From DATAUD01 sp036268455 (GTDB lineage Bacteria; Verrucomicrobiota; Verrucomicrobiia; Limisphaerales; Palsa-1400): DNA of 64,000 bases. Below, piece after piece: positions 53,550 through 62,785 of the stretch. The stretch lies in assembly GCA_036268455.1 (NCBI GenBank), contig DATAUD010000009.1, positions 124,001 through 188,000 of the forward strand. Direction: 5' to 3'. Below the pieces are notes generated by a model. It was not told the origin of the DNA and ran no database searches. It saw only the letters and a list, made by a program, of their open reading frames with translations. Position 1 is the first letter of the stretch. Each line of letters begins with the position of its first letter. A program made the position numbers and the translations under genes.

Positions 53550-55937
53550 ATGCCCTGGCAACTCATTTATACCAGCGCGCCGCGGGGTTTGCTTTCAGGC
53601 CAATCGGGGTTTTGCACGGTGGGGCGAAGCGAGGATTTGAGGGAGGCGCTCGTGCAAAAGTTGGAGCAGATCAGTTCGTATCATTATCTGCGCGTTTCCG
53701 CGGTGGGAACGGACAGCGCCAACCCGACCATCAGCGCTTTTCGCATATTGGACGTTCGCGGCGCGAAGTACCAGGTGCTCACGCGCATTCATCCGTGCGG
53801 ATTGGACTTTACGGCGAGGACCAATCACCTGGCGCATCACCTTGTTTTCCAGGCGAGTGAATTGGCGCAAGCGCCGTCGCCGGCGGTGATTTTGCGCGGC
53901 TGGAAGGGGTGGCTGGCGTCATGGCAGGGTGAGCCGCGCCTGATGAGGGATGTGCCCGTGGAGGAGTTGCGGGACATCAAGAGGCCGATCTTCCCCGCGC
54001 AGGCATGGCTGCGAAACACAGGAGACGCCGGGCGGGCCGCCGGATTGCTTGACAGCGATTACGTGCGCGGGTGTTACCTGGTTTGTCCGCCGGGGATCGA
54101 ATGGCAGCTTTTGGAAATGTTCGCGGAGACGCTGCAATTGCTCGACTTGACGGGGCAATTTCCGTTGCGGCCGTGGCGGCACTCGTTTACGACGTTCATG
54201 CAGGCGGAGGACAATCCGCTGGATTTCCAATGGCGAGGATGCCAGGAGGGGACGCCCGCTTACCAGGCGGCCGTGCGGAACGCGGCGCCGATGGTGCCGT
54301 TGCGCTCGGTGCGAGTGCCGGCCAATACGCTGGTGAAAATCGCCCGCGACACCCAGAAAACCCCCGCGGCGGCGGCTCCGGCGCCGGCTCGTTCTGAACC
54401 TCGCCCCGCGCCGGCGACACTGGTCCGCCCCGAACGGAAAGCGCCCGTCAAACCGCCGGTCCCGGTGTTCGACGCGACTCATCTCACGCAAGCGCCCTTT
54501 TCGGGCCGAAGACCCCGGTTTCTGAGCATGAATCTTTGGCTTGATTCGTCGGCGGTGGCGCGCCTGGGAATATTCGCAGTGGCGCTTCTGGCGGTGGTTG
54601 GGGCGAAAATCTGGATGAACCGGCGCGCGGCCATGCGGGAAGCTTTGCCGACAGTAGTTATTCCAAGCGAGCCTTCGCGGGAATCAGCGATTCCACGGGC
54701 CGTTGCGGTGGCTCCGGGGGCACAGCCGGATTCGACGGAATTGGGAGCGCTTTGGGCCGACGGCCCGACGTATTTGGTGTTAACTTCCAACATGAGCAGT
54801 TTCGATCTGCCGATTCAGTCCAGCATCCGCATACAGAACCTGATTCATCGTTATGATTCATTGAATCTTTTGCCGGGGGGAATCCAGTTGCTGTTCAGCA
54901 CGGACCGATGGGACGTGTCGTCGGAAATCCAATTGCCTGTCAGCGGCCGAAGGAGCCGGCAACTCACGGCCGGCGCCGAGGGCGGAACGCAATGTGTGTT
55001 TGACTATTCGGAATGGCTGAATCACAACAGCGGGACGATGACAGTCCAAACGAAATTGGAGACGAATCCAAGCGCCATCTCGGCGCGTTTCCTCTTTTCT
55101 TCCACGAACGACGGCGATGCGTTTCGGATTCTGGCTGTCAATCCAAACAATCCGCCCGCGCCGATGATCATGTCGCGCGAATTTTTGCGCAACGGCGGGC
55201 TGGATCACACATTGTCGCAGCGATTGGCCGAGATACATCCCAGCGATGGGGAAACGTGGCGGCTTGAGCCATTTATCAAAACAGGGGATGGCTCGTCGGC
55301 GCATTATCTTTATGAAGGCTGGCCGCGAGACGAGAGGCCGGCGCCGAATGACGAGCTGGATTTCGCGGGCGTAAAGCGGCGTCTCGCCACGTTGGAAAAG
55401 CCGCTGAGGACAAACGCGGCCGTCTTGCAACACACGTTCAAGGAATGGCCGACGACCAATTTTAATTTGCCGCTGGGGCAGGCGCTTCACTCGAACAAAA
55501 AGCATCTGGCCAGTTTTGCCGATTTTGCCGGGGGCGACTATTCGCCAGGCGGATTTTTTGACTACCTCAACCGGCTTAAAAAGGACCGGCTGCGCCTGGG
55601 CGGCCTGGGGGGCTGGCCGGAGATTTTTAACGACACCGAAACGGCGGGGCTGACCGAGGACTTCGCGCGGCTTTACGGCCTGCTGACGCATAAATTCCCT
55701 GACAGCGCGCGTGACCTCACGGTTGACAATACGAATTATTTTTACGCGACGTGGCGGGACCTGGTCAGGTTGGACGTCGCCCGGCGGGAAGCGCGGCGGG
55801 CCACCGACGAATGGCACGTTGTGCGGGACCGGTTGGACTCCGTTCCGAGCAGATTGGATGAGACAGCTTACGTGGGATTGTTTATTGTTGAACGGGAGGA
55901 GGCCCATCCCCGTGTTGAGATGATTCGCTTCCAATGA
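53550..55937 (+). CDS. GAP1-like GTPase-associated membrane protein, operon gene 2
   Basis: A 795-residue protein. Residues 1-255 resemble the GAP1-N domain: WQLIYTSAPRGLLSGQSGFC then TVGRSEDLREALVQKLEQIS, with conserved TNHLAHHLVF. A Pro/Ala linker (about 268-305) and one membrane helix (about 336-354, LGIFAVALLAVVGAKIWMN) separate it from a large outward-facing region (about 360-795) of unrecognised fold. In described systems GAP1 proteins pair with double GTPases, exactly as here. ATG 53550 is used; a TTG at 53502 would overlap the GTPase gene. The function of GAP1 is not experimentally settled. Confidence 0.75.
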   Translation: MPWQLIYTSAPRGLLSGQSGFCTVGRSEDLREALVQKLEQISSYHYLRVSAVGTDSANPTISAFRILDVRGAKYQVLTRIHPCGLDFTARTNHLAHHLVFQASELAQAPSPAVILRGWKGWLASWQGEPRLMRDVPVEELRDIKRPIFPAQAWLRNTGDAGRAAGLLDSDYVRGCYLVCPPGIEWQLLEMFAETLQLLDLTGQFPLRPWRHSFTTFMQAEDNPLDFQWRGCQEGTPAYQAAVRNAAPMVPLRSVRVPANTLVKIARDTQKTPAAAAPAPARSEPRPAPATLVRPERKAPVKPPVPVFDATHLTQAPFSGRRPRFLSMNLWLDSSAVARLGIFAVALLAVVGAKIWMNRRAAMREALPTVVIPSEPSRESAIPRAVAVAPGAQPDSTELGALWADGPTYLVLTSNMSSFDLPIQSSIRIQNLIHRYDSLNLLPGGIQLLFSTDRWDVSSEIQLPVSGRRSRQLTAGAEGGTQCVFDYSEWLNHNSGTMTVQTKLETNPSAISARFLFSSTNDGDAFRILAVNPNNPPAPMIMSREFLRNGGLDHTLSQRLAEIHPSDGETWRLEPFIKTGDGSSAHYLYEGWPRDERPAPNDELDFAGVKRRLATLEKPLRTNAAVLQHTFKEWPTTNFNLPLGQALHSNKKHLASFADFAGGDYSPGGFFDYLNRLKKDRLRLGGLGGWPEIFNDTETAGLTEDFARLYGLLTHKFPDSARDLTVDNTNYFYATWRDLVRLDVARREARRATDEWHVVRDRLDSVPSRLDETAYVGLFIVEREEAHPRVEMIRFQ

Positions 55938-55938
55938 C

Positions 55939-58851
55939 ATGACAACGCTGAATCAAGCGGAAAGACTGGTGCGTAAGATTGGCGAGCTTGTGGGGCAGCC
56001 AATCCCCGACGTGCAGGCGTCGCGGCTGGCCCAGGAATACGCCGAATTGTGCCGCGGGGCCGGACGGCGTCTCGAACAGTGCGCGCTGATGATCGAAGCG
56101 GCGCAGGGTTTGCAGGCGTTGCAATTGGCGGAAACACCGCCGCCGCTGCTGGATTTGATCACCGTCCTGAGTTTTCGCGAAGCGGGCCAATGGCGGACTT
56201 ATTGCCAGGCGCACAATCTGCCGTGGGCCGAGGCGTTCTATGACAAATATATTCGCCTGCTCAATTCAACTTACGGGAAGGGGATCGCGGCGGACCATCC
56301 CTTTTACCGCGATTATCGGCGGGCGGTGCTGACGGACGATGACGACCGCGCGTTATCCATTTTGCGGGTCATCGCGCGGCTGAATCCCGCGGACGAAAAC
56401 ACGAAGGCGGAATTGAAACGCCTCGAGGAAAAACTCGTTCGCGTGAAGGTCGAAACATTGACCGGCGCGTTGGAAACAGGCGACGTCACGGGCGCGACGG
56501 CCCAGGTGGCGAAGCTCGAATCTTCCGGCTTGCCAGTTCCATCGTCGCACCCGGTGTGGCAGCGATTGCAAGTGGCGCGTTGCGGGGAATTGCTCTCGAG
56601 GGCGGAGGCGTTGCGGGAACGCGGGGCTTGGGGAGAGGCGGAGGTTTTGGTCGAGGAAATTCATGCGCTGGCGACACAGAACAATCTTCAACTGCCGGCC
56701 GCGGACGCCGACTTGTGGAATTCCCTCGAGGAATGGACCACCAGCCAGCGCCGCGCCTACGCCGAGGATCAGGATTTCAAACGCGCGGTTTCGGCGCTGG
56801 AATACGAAATCCAGGCCGTCGAAACTTTTCGAAACCGCAACGCCGGGATGAAACCGCCGGAAATCCAGGCGGCGTTTGATTCGCTGACCGCAAAATGGCG
56901 CGACGCGGAGCATTTTGGACGTCCGCTTGACAGCGAATTGTCGGACCGGGGCGAGCAGTGCATGGCGTGGCTGCAAAACCGGCTCGCCGCGGCGGAGAGA
57001 AAACAACGGATCATGCTGGCGCTGGTCGCGCTGATAATCGTGGCGGCGATTGGCGCGTCGATCCCGATGGTCTTGAATTGGCAAAGCCGGCGCAATTACC
57101 TTGCGGCACTCGGGGGGCTGGAATCGGCGCGGAGAGTCGCGGATACGGAAACGCTGGAACAGCGGATTCCGGCAAAACTCAAAACCAACGCGAAGATGGC
57201 CGCCGGATTGGCCCGGGCGGACAAATTTATTTCCCGCGAGACGAAATTGAAAGAGACGTTCGACCGGAAATTCGACGCGTTGCAAAAAGCGCCGCCCACA
57301 TTGGAGCAGACCAGTGAACGCCGCGCGGATTGCGAAAAAGCGATCGCCGTGCTGGCGCCGGAATTCCAGGACGGAGCACGGAGCGAAGTCGCGGAGTGGG
57401 ACCGCAAGTGGAAGATGGAGCGCAACGGGGAATTTGCCTCGCGCCTGGCCCACGCGGACGAATTCGCAGGCGGGTTAAACGTCACCAATGGTTTCGATGC
57501 GGTTCGGAAGTCGCTGTCGCAGGTTCAGGACGCGCTTTCAGGATTGGATGTGCTGGTGGCGCAACCCCCGCCGATGGACAGGGCCCTGGACTCAAAGTAT
57601 CACGATCTCGCCGCGCGCGCCGCTTATTGGAGCGTCGCCGTTCAGGATTGGGAGAAGACGGAGACGTCGCTGGAAGAAGCGGACGGCCTGGAAGACTATT
57701 TTCACGCGCTGGCCCATTGGGCGCAGTTGCCTTTTGCGACGGATGCGCAACGCGATGCCGCGTCGGAAATCGGGCGGCTGAAAATTAACGAGGCGGCTCT
57801 TTTGGGCGAATTGCTCCTGCCCAACGACAAGGAGTTCTGGGGTTCGCTGACCAACCCGGCGTCATGGCGGCCAACGTTCATGCCTGGGCAGCCGACCGAT
57901 GCGGAAAAAGCGGCGTATTTGAAATTGCGCGACGACAAAAATATGCAGTCCGTTTACGCCTACGAATTGACGACGAACGCGCGGCCCGGAAATCCCTTTC
58001 AATCGCACCCGGTGTTCGCGCAAGGGTTGATCACGCCCGACCGCGCGGGCCAGGAGTCGGGGCTTGTTTATGATCCCACGGAACGCCGGGGGCCGGTGCA
58101 GTTTACGCCGCAAACGTACAGCGACTGGGATTACGTGAGGGTCACACGCTTGTTTCGCACGCAGGAATGCGACGCCTACGAGCAGCTTGGCCTGGGCGAG
58201 TTGATCGATACGACCTCCGGCAATTATCAGAAGCCGATCCTCCAACTCTTCGATCAGTTGAACCAGGACGACAATTCCAGCGCGCTTTTTCGCGCGTTCG
58301 TCACGATTAAGCTGGATGAGTTGGCCCGAATGCGTCCACTGGATTGGGGATTGCAATGGGCGCCGGACGCCACGCGCGACATTCGACAACTCCGGGACCT
58401 TGGCGCGGACCGGATTCAAAGTGGCGACTGGATGTCGCGGGAGCAGGTGCTGAAATTCGAAAAGCCGTTGCAAAGACATTTTTTGGAAGCGCGGAAGGTT
58501 TCGCTGGCGGACGAGGCGCGGTTTATGAGCCGATTGGTTCGTCAGGTCTGCGAGCAGGGATTTTTGTTCGGAGGTTTTGCGGGTTCCAACGGGACGCCGG
58601 TTCTCCACGAGACGGGCGTTCGCGGCGCCGAATATTGGGGTTGGGACGCGCGATCCGGCTCCGCCACATTGCTTTTTCGGCGCGCGGCCAATGGTGAAAA
58701 TATCGAGAAGCTGGGCGAACCGATGCCCTACACGCCGTTGCTCGTTTTTTCGGGCGACCGCCGAAAAATTCTTCTTGATGCGCAACAGGAAATGTCGCAA
58801 TCCGCCGCGGCGACCGCGCCGGCCCTGCCGCCCTTCTTTTCCGGGTTATGA
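55939..58851 (+). CDS. Large helical single-span membrane protein, operon gene 3
   Basis: A 970-residue protein beginning 1 bp after the GAP1-like stop. The first 355 residues are helical, with coiled-coil/TPR-like character (EYAELCRGAGRRLEQCALMI, RAEALRERGAWGEAEVLVEE). One membrane helix lies at about 357-379 (IMLALVALIIVAAIGASIPM). About 590 residues follow on the other side, first a long coiled-coil (about 390-560), then a mixed domain. I do not recognise a named family. The topology mirrors that of the GAP1-like protein, so the two may form a membrane-spanning scaffold. Its stop overlaps gene 4 (ATGA). Confidence 0.65.
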   Translation: MTTLNQAERLVRKIGELVGQPIPDVQASRLAQEYAELCRGAGRRLEQCALMIEAAQGLQALQLAETPPPLLDLITVLSFREAGQWRTYCQAHNLPWAEAFYDKYIRLLNSTYGKGIAADHPFYRDYRRAVLTDDDDRALSILRVIARLNPADENTKAELKRLEEKLVRVKVETLTGALETGDVTGATAQVAKLESSGLPVPSSHPVWQRLQVARCGELLSRAEALRERGAWGEAEVLVEEIHALATQNNLQLPAADADLWNSLEEWTTSQRRAYAEDQDFKRAVSALEYEIQAVETFRNRNAGMKPPEIQAAFDSLTAKWRDAEHFGRPLDSELSDRGEQCMAWLQNRLAAAERKQRIMLALVALIIVAAIGASIPMVLNWQSRRNYLAALGGLESARRVADTETLEQRIPAKLKTNAKMAAGLARADKFISRETKLKETFDRKFDALQKAPPTLEQTSERRADCEKAIAVLAPEFQDGARSEVAEWDRKWKMERNGEFASRLAHADEFAGGLNVTNGFDAVRKSLSQVQDALSGLDVLVAQPPPMDRALDSKYHDLAARAAYWSVAVQDWEKTETSLEEADGLEDYFHALAHWAQLPFATDAQRDAASEIGRLKINEAALLGELLLPNDKEFWGSLTNPASWRPTFMPGQPTDAEKAAYLKLRDDKNMQSVYAYELTTNARPGNPFQSHPVFAQGLITPDRAGQESGLVYDPTERRGPVQFTPQTYSDWDYVRVTRLFRTQECDAYEQLGLGELIDTTSGNYQKPILQLFDQLNQDDNSSALFRAFVTIKLDELARMRPLDWGLQWAPDATRDIRQLRDLGADRIQSGDWMSREQVLKFEKPLQRHFLEARKVSLADEARFMSRLVRQVCEQGFLFGGFAGSNGTPVLHETGVRGAEYWGWDARSGSATLLFRRAANGENIEKLGEPMPYTPLLVFSGDRRKILLDAQQEMSQSAAATAPALPPFFSGL

Positions 58852-59393
58852 TCGAGAGCGGGAGCGAACAATATAAATTGCGATGGCGCGGGCGCGAGAG
58901 CGGGCCGTATCCGTTGTCCGAAATCAACCGAATGCTCGATGAGCATGAGATTGGCACGGGCCACGAGATTCTTCATCAACAGAAATGGATAATCCTGCAG
59001 GAGTTTTTTGCGATCCCAACCAGCGTGGCGCCCTCAGCCGAGCCAGAAGTGCCCGTGGCTGAGAACGTCAAAAAACGGGCCGCGCCGCCAGGTTCAAAAA
59101 CCGCGTCGCTTAGTTTCAAAGTTTCGGTGACACCGGCGGACCAGCGCCTGAAAAACGCGGAGTTGGCCGCCGAAAAACCGCGCAACCGGCTGGTATTCGC
59201 GTTTCTGGCCATTTGTCTCGGATTCTCAGGCATCCACAATTTCTATGCTCGACAGTGGTTGACCGGTTTGCTGCAATTGCTGTTAAGCACCGCCACCACC
59301 TTGATGGGATTCGGCGTCATCGCCGCGTGGATATGGGCGATGATCGAGGCCCTCGTTGTGCGCAAAGACGGCCACGGCGCCGAAATGAACTGA
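58848..59393 (+). CDS. GYF-like plus TM2-domain protein, operon gene 4
   Basis: A 181-residue protein. Residues about 8-55 form a GYF_2-like domain (YKLRWRGRESGPYPLSEINR), a module that binds proline-rich peptides. A linker leads to a TM2 domain (about 108-172, FAFLAICLGFSGIHNFYARQ) with two membrane helices and the DRF-like turn replaced by ARQ. A second GYF-like segment occurs in operon gene 1. The Pro-rich linkers in genes 2 and 5 are possible ligands (inference). Confidence 0.75.
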   Translation: MIESGSEQYKLRWRGRESGPYPLSEINRMLDEHEIGTGHEILHQQKWIILQEFFAIPTSVAPSAEPEVPVAENVKKRAAPPGSKTASLSFKVSVTPADQRLKNAELAAEKPRNRLVFAFLAICLGFSGIHNFYARQWLTGLLQLLLSTATTLMGFGVIAAWIWAMIEALVVRKDGHGAEMN

Positions 59394-59410
59394 CTTCACC
59401 TAATAAAATC

Positions 59411-60403
59411 ATGGACCCAGCATCGCTTCCACAGAAACCCGCAATTCCCGAGCCAGGCTCACGGGCGCTTCCCGCGCGACGGCCAATGCCTCCGCCTGGG
59501 GTTGGTTCGCCGCCACCGTCCATGTTTTCGTTGAGCTGGAAGGACCAGGACATTGAAAATCGCCTTGGCATTTTCAAGGGCGGACGCTTCACAAGTGTCA
59601 ATAAGACTTTCAGTTTCATCCTGGCGCTTTTCGCCAGCGCGGGTTTTTTGTGGCTGATGTTCGTGCTGAACCGCAGCAACCTGGATTTTCGCAGGTTGGG
59701 AACAATTTTTGTGCGTCCGGGAAATTTGTACGCGACCGTCCCGGCCACGGTCTGCTTTTTTTGGGGCGTGATGGTGGCGCTGCTCAAGATTCCCAAAATC
59801 AACCTGCAACGCAAGGCGCTGGACCTGGCAGCGGTTCCGCAGAGCCGCGATTTCGTCCTCAATGAGACGACGGCCCAGACTGTTTTGGAACGAATGCACC
59901 GGCTGGTGGATGACACGCGCCAGTTCATCCTTCTCAACCGCATTGACCGCGCGCTGGCGAACTTGCACAACATCGGCGGTGTCAGCGACGTTTCCACCAT
60001 TCTCAAGGCGCAGGCTGAGAACGATGAAAATGTCGTCGCCTCCAGCTACGCGATGATTCACGCGATGATCTGGTCGATACCCGTGCTCGGATTTATCGGG
60101 ACGGTGCTCGGCTTGAGCATGGCGATCAGCAGGTTTACGAGCGTGATCAGCGTTTCACAGGGCGCGATCAGCGCGGCGGAGGAAATGACGCGCATGAAGG
60201 ACCATTTAAAGGACGTGACGGCCGGACTTTCGACCGCGTTCGAGACAACACTGGTGGGATTGGGCTTTGCGTTGATTCTGCATTTGCTGGCTGACTTGGT
60301 GCAACAGCGGGAGACCGATTTTTTGGACGAGTGCAACGATTACTGCCAGGCGAACGTCGTGTCGAAGTTGCGCACGCGCCCGAAGGAGGACAATGCCCAG
60401 TAA
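59411..60403 (+). CDS. MotA/TolQ/ExbB-type proton-channel subunit, operon gene 5
   Basis: A 330-residue inner-membrane protein. A Pro-rich N-terminal tail (about 1-45) precedes helices at about 66-86, 105-124, 216-245 and 280-300. The last pair, with YAMIHAMIWSIPVLGFIGTV and GLSTAFETTLVGLGFALILH, carries the MotA/TolQ/ExbB signature (P-x-LG-hhGTVxG ... L-x-TA-x-TT-x-GL). These proteins form a pentamer around two ExbD/MotB subunits and use proton flow to move them. ATG 59411 starts 17 bp after the GYF-TM2 stop. The two matching ExbD-like genes follow at once. Confidence 0.85.
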   Translation: MDPASLPQKPAIPEPGSRALPARRPMPPPGVGSPPPSMFSLSWKDQDIENRLGIFKGGRFTSVNKTFSFILALFASAGFLWLMFVLNRSNLDFRRLGTIFVRPGNLYATVPATVCFFWGVMVALLKIPKINLQRKALDLAAVPQSRDFVLNETTAQTVLERMHRLVDDTRQFILLNRIDRALANLHNIGGVSDVSTILKAQAENDENVVASSYAMIHAMIWSIPVLGFIGTVLGLSMAISRFTSVISVSQGAISAAEEMTRMKDHLKDVTAGLSTAFETTLVGLGFALILHLLADLVQQRETDFLDECNDYCQANVVSKLRTRPKEDNAQ

Positions 60404-60938
60404 GTTGCGCAGCGGAAAAGCGCGCGTGTCGTTCTTCGCGTTCCAGGACATGATTACGACGGTGACGGGCGTTTTGCTGCTGATAACGTTATTGTTGACT
60501 TTGTATTTGAACCCGCAGCCCGATGTTCCCGATCCCGGAGAAACGGTCCGCGACAAGCTTGCCAAGGCACAGGCGGAATTGACGGCGCACAGGGCGGAAT
60601 TGGAACAACGGCGGTTGGAGCAACTCGCGTTAACCAACAGGATTTTCGTGGTGGCGCAGACGGACCGGGCGGGGAAGCAACCGGTGCTGGTCGTCCTTTC
60701 GGCGACGAATGGCGTCTATTCCAGCCTTGGCAGCACCAACACCGTCGAGTTTGCAAACGGCGGATTCGAGGACGTTTTAAAACGATGGAATGCCGCGGCA
60801 CAACGAATCGTGTTTTACATCCGCCCTTCGGCAATCGCTCATTTTGACGCGTGCCGGCGGCTGGCTTTGGAGCGGTCATTCAGCATTGGATACGATGCGG
60901 CCGAAGAAGGGCGGCAATATGTGTTAACGTCAAGATGA
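60393..60938 (+). CDS. ExbD/MotB-like single-span protein A, operon gene 6
   Basis: A 181-residue protein overlapping gene 5 by 11 bp. The N terminus has FFAFQDMITTVTGVLLLITL: Asp 19 lies just before the single membrane helix (about 20-40), the position of the proton-carrying Asp in ExbD, TolR and MotB. A short helix and a small alpha/beta domain (about 85-181) face the periplasm. Sequence beyond the anchor shows no OmpA-like peptidoglycan-binding motif. It probably forms the rotor-like core with gene 7 inside the gene 5 pentamer. Confidence 0.72.
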   Translation: MPSKLRSGKARVSFFAFQDMITTVTGVLLLITLLLTLYLNPQPDVPDPGETVRDKLAKAQAELTAHRAELEQRRLEQLALTNRIFVVAQTDRAGKQPVLVVLSATNGVYSSLGSTNTVEFANGGFEDVLKRWNAAAQRIVFYIRPSAIAHFDACRRLALERSFSIGYDAAEEGRQYVLTSR

Positions 60939-61609
60939 GAACGCGAGCTTCATCAGGATTTTACTCGAGCAGCCTGGAAATGTTGCTGGACACAATGTGC
61001 AACATGCTCGGAGGAGTCGTCTTTATCGCGCTAATGGTGGCGATGATCATGCACGACGCTCCGCCCGCGACACGGGAGAATTATCGCGAGAATGCGCTTG
61101 AACTGACAAATGAATTGGCGGCAGTCACCGCTTCCAATGTGGTGATCAAAGCGGAACTGCTGGCGACTGCGTTGCGATTGCAAGACCCGCGCCGGCATTT
61201 TCGCACCAACGACATGACGCTGCCCAATTTGTCCAATACCGCCAAACACGCGTGGCCGGTGATCTTGCGGTATGGCGGATTATTTCCGATGGACATCATG
61301 CCGTCCGTTCGCGGCGGTGTTCCTGTGCACAACGACCGCACCATTCTGCGAACCGAATTTGCCGAACCAAAAGAAGGGCAGGGGGCGGACCCTGACGCCG
61401 CCGTCGCCCAGATGGTTGCGGCTTTCAAAACAAGCGCGCGTACGAATTATTATTTTGAATTCTATGTCTATGAGGATTCCTTTGGCGCTTTCGTTCGCGC
61501 CCGCGATACCGCCGCGCGTCTCGGCTTCCAATACGGCTGGGAACCGTTGCCGGCAAATCAATTGCTGAAACTGAGCCGCCAGGCGGAGCAAGTTCTGCCA
61601 CAAAACTGA
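60935..61609 (+). CDS. ExbD/MotB-like single-span protein B, operon gene 7
   Basis: A 224-residue protein whose ATG overlaps the gene 6 stop (ATGA at 60935-60938). Its N-terminal pattern matches gene 6: SSLEMLLDTMCNMLGGVVFI, with Asp 19 before the membrane helix (about 21-40). A coiled segment (about 50-80) leads to a mixed alpha/beta periplasmic domain of about 130 residues. Two different ExbD-like proteins next to one channel gene suggest a heterodimeric core. No enzymatic motif is visible in the C-terminal part. Confidence 0.7.
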   Translation: MRTRASSGFYSSSLEMLLDTMCNMLGGVVFIALMVAMIMHDAPPATRENYRENALELTNELAAVTASNVVIKAELLATALRLQDPRRHFRTNDMTLPNLSNTAKHAWPVILRYGGLFPMDIMPSVRGGVPVHNDRTILRTEFAEPKEGQGADPDAAVAQMVAAFKTSARTNYYFEFYVYEDSFGAFVRARDTAARLGFQYGWEPLPANQLLKLSRQAEQVLPQN

Positions 61610-61618
61610 AACGGACCC

Positions 61619-62785
61619 ATGCCTCGTTCGCGAAATGTCATCAAGGACGTTGTCATAGTAATTGCGATACTGGTGTTGTTGCTTGCGTTGGCCCTCTTGT
61701 TCCTGCGGCCTCCGCAGCCCGCGCGCGATTTTGTATTTGGCATATTGGGCCGCGCTCCGTCGGCGTTGACCAATCGGATCGAAACGCCTTTCCCGCCGCC
61801 GGTTCTCTCGCCGACGAATGTGACGGCAACGCCGTTACCGCCATCTGTTTCGCCCATCATCCAGTCGAATGAAAACGAGGCTCTTACGCTGTCCGCTCAA
61901 CCCACAAACGACGCCTTGAGCAACGCGGTCGCCAGGGCGATGGCCGCGCCTCCACTGGTTCGCGCGCCGCAACAAACGTTGTCTCCACTCGCGCCCGCGC
62001 CGGAATCGGGGCCATCAAATCCCGTAAGCGCACCGCTGCCTTACATTTCCCCCACGGCGCCGTCAAATCCAGCGACCGCGGCGCCGCCGTATATTCCACA
62101 AACTTCGGAACCGGACTCCAAAGCTTCGACAGCGGAATTGCTTGCGACAACGCAAGGCTACACGCCAAAAGCGCAAACGGCTTTGCAACCTAAATCGACC
62201 GCGGCGCTTCTCGACACGGGAACAGCCAGCGAGGGAGTATCGAAAACAGCGCCAATCGCGACGTCAGCGCCGCCGTCAAGTGACGGTTTGCAGGCAATAA
62301 CAAGCGGGACAAATGTTTATATTATTATTGACCAATCATTGAGCATGATCCGGGACGGCAAAACCATCCGGGCGCGAAACGAAGCGCTCAGGATTGTCGA
62401 ATCGCTGGGGCCGGAAAACGCTTTTTACGTTCTGTTTTTTCATTCCGGAGGTTATGAGGGAATGCCTGTCCTGGGTCCGGTTCCCGCCACGCCAGAAAAC
62501 ATTGACGCGATGACCAATTGGCTTTTCTCAACCGGACACAGATTTGGATCGGACCCTTCCAGGGCGGTCCGCCGCGCTTTGGGAATGGTTCCCGCGCCCG
62601 CCATCGTCTGGCTCATTTCTGACGGCGGATTTTCGCGCGGCGCGGCCCAGACCATTCGCGAAGCCAACGAAACCGTCAACGCGCGCATCAATACGATTGA
62701 TTTGTACAACGCGGCGGGCGAGCCAGTGATGCGACAAATTGCCGCGGACAACCATGGCGAGTATCGTTTTATTCCTCTTCCATGA
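61619..62785 (+). CDS. Membrane-anchored von Willebrand factor A protein, operon gene 8
   Basis: A 388-residue protein with an N-terminal membrane helix (about 9-28), a Pro/Ala/Ser/Thr-rich linker (about 55-225) and a vWA domain (about 230-388). The MIDAS motif DQSLS (238-242) is intact, with the later SDGG Asp and a Thr-containing loop. The vWA domain should lie outside the inner membrane at the end of a flexible tether and bind a protein partner through a divalent metal. Its stop overlaps gene 9 (ATGA at 62782-62785). Confidence 0.82.
   Translation: MPRSRNVIKDVVIVIAILVLLLALALLFLRPPQPARDFVFGILGRAPSALTNRIETPFPPPVLSPTNVTATPLPPSVSPIIQSNENEALTLSAQPTNDALSNAVARAMAAPPLVRAPQQTLSPLAPAPESGPSNPVSAPLPYISPTAPSNPATAAPPYIPQTSEPDSKASTAELLATTQGYTPKAQTALQPKSTAALLDTGTASEGVSKTAPIATSAPPSSDGLQAITSGTNVYIIIDQSLSMIRDGKTIRARNEALRIVESLGPENAFYVLFFHSGGYEGMPVLGPVPATPENIDAMTNWLFSTGHRFGSDPSRAVRRALGMVPAPAIVWLISDGGFSRGAAQTIREANETVNARINTIDLYNAAGEPVMRQIAADNHGEYRFIPLP

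Noticed and set aside
54858..55940. 360-codon minus-strand frame opposite the GAP1-like gene
   Set aside because: Long only because of base composition; the plus-strand gene has a recognisable N-terminal domain, a membrane helix and operon continuity.
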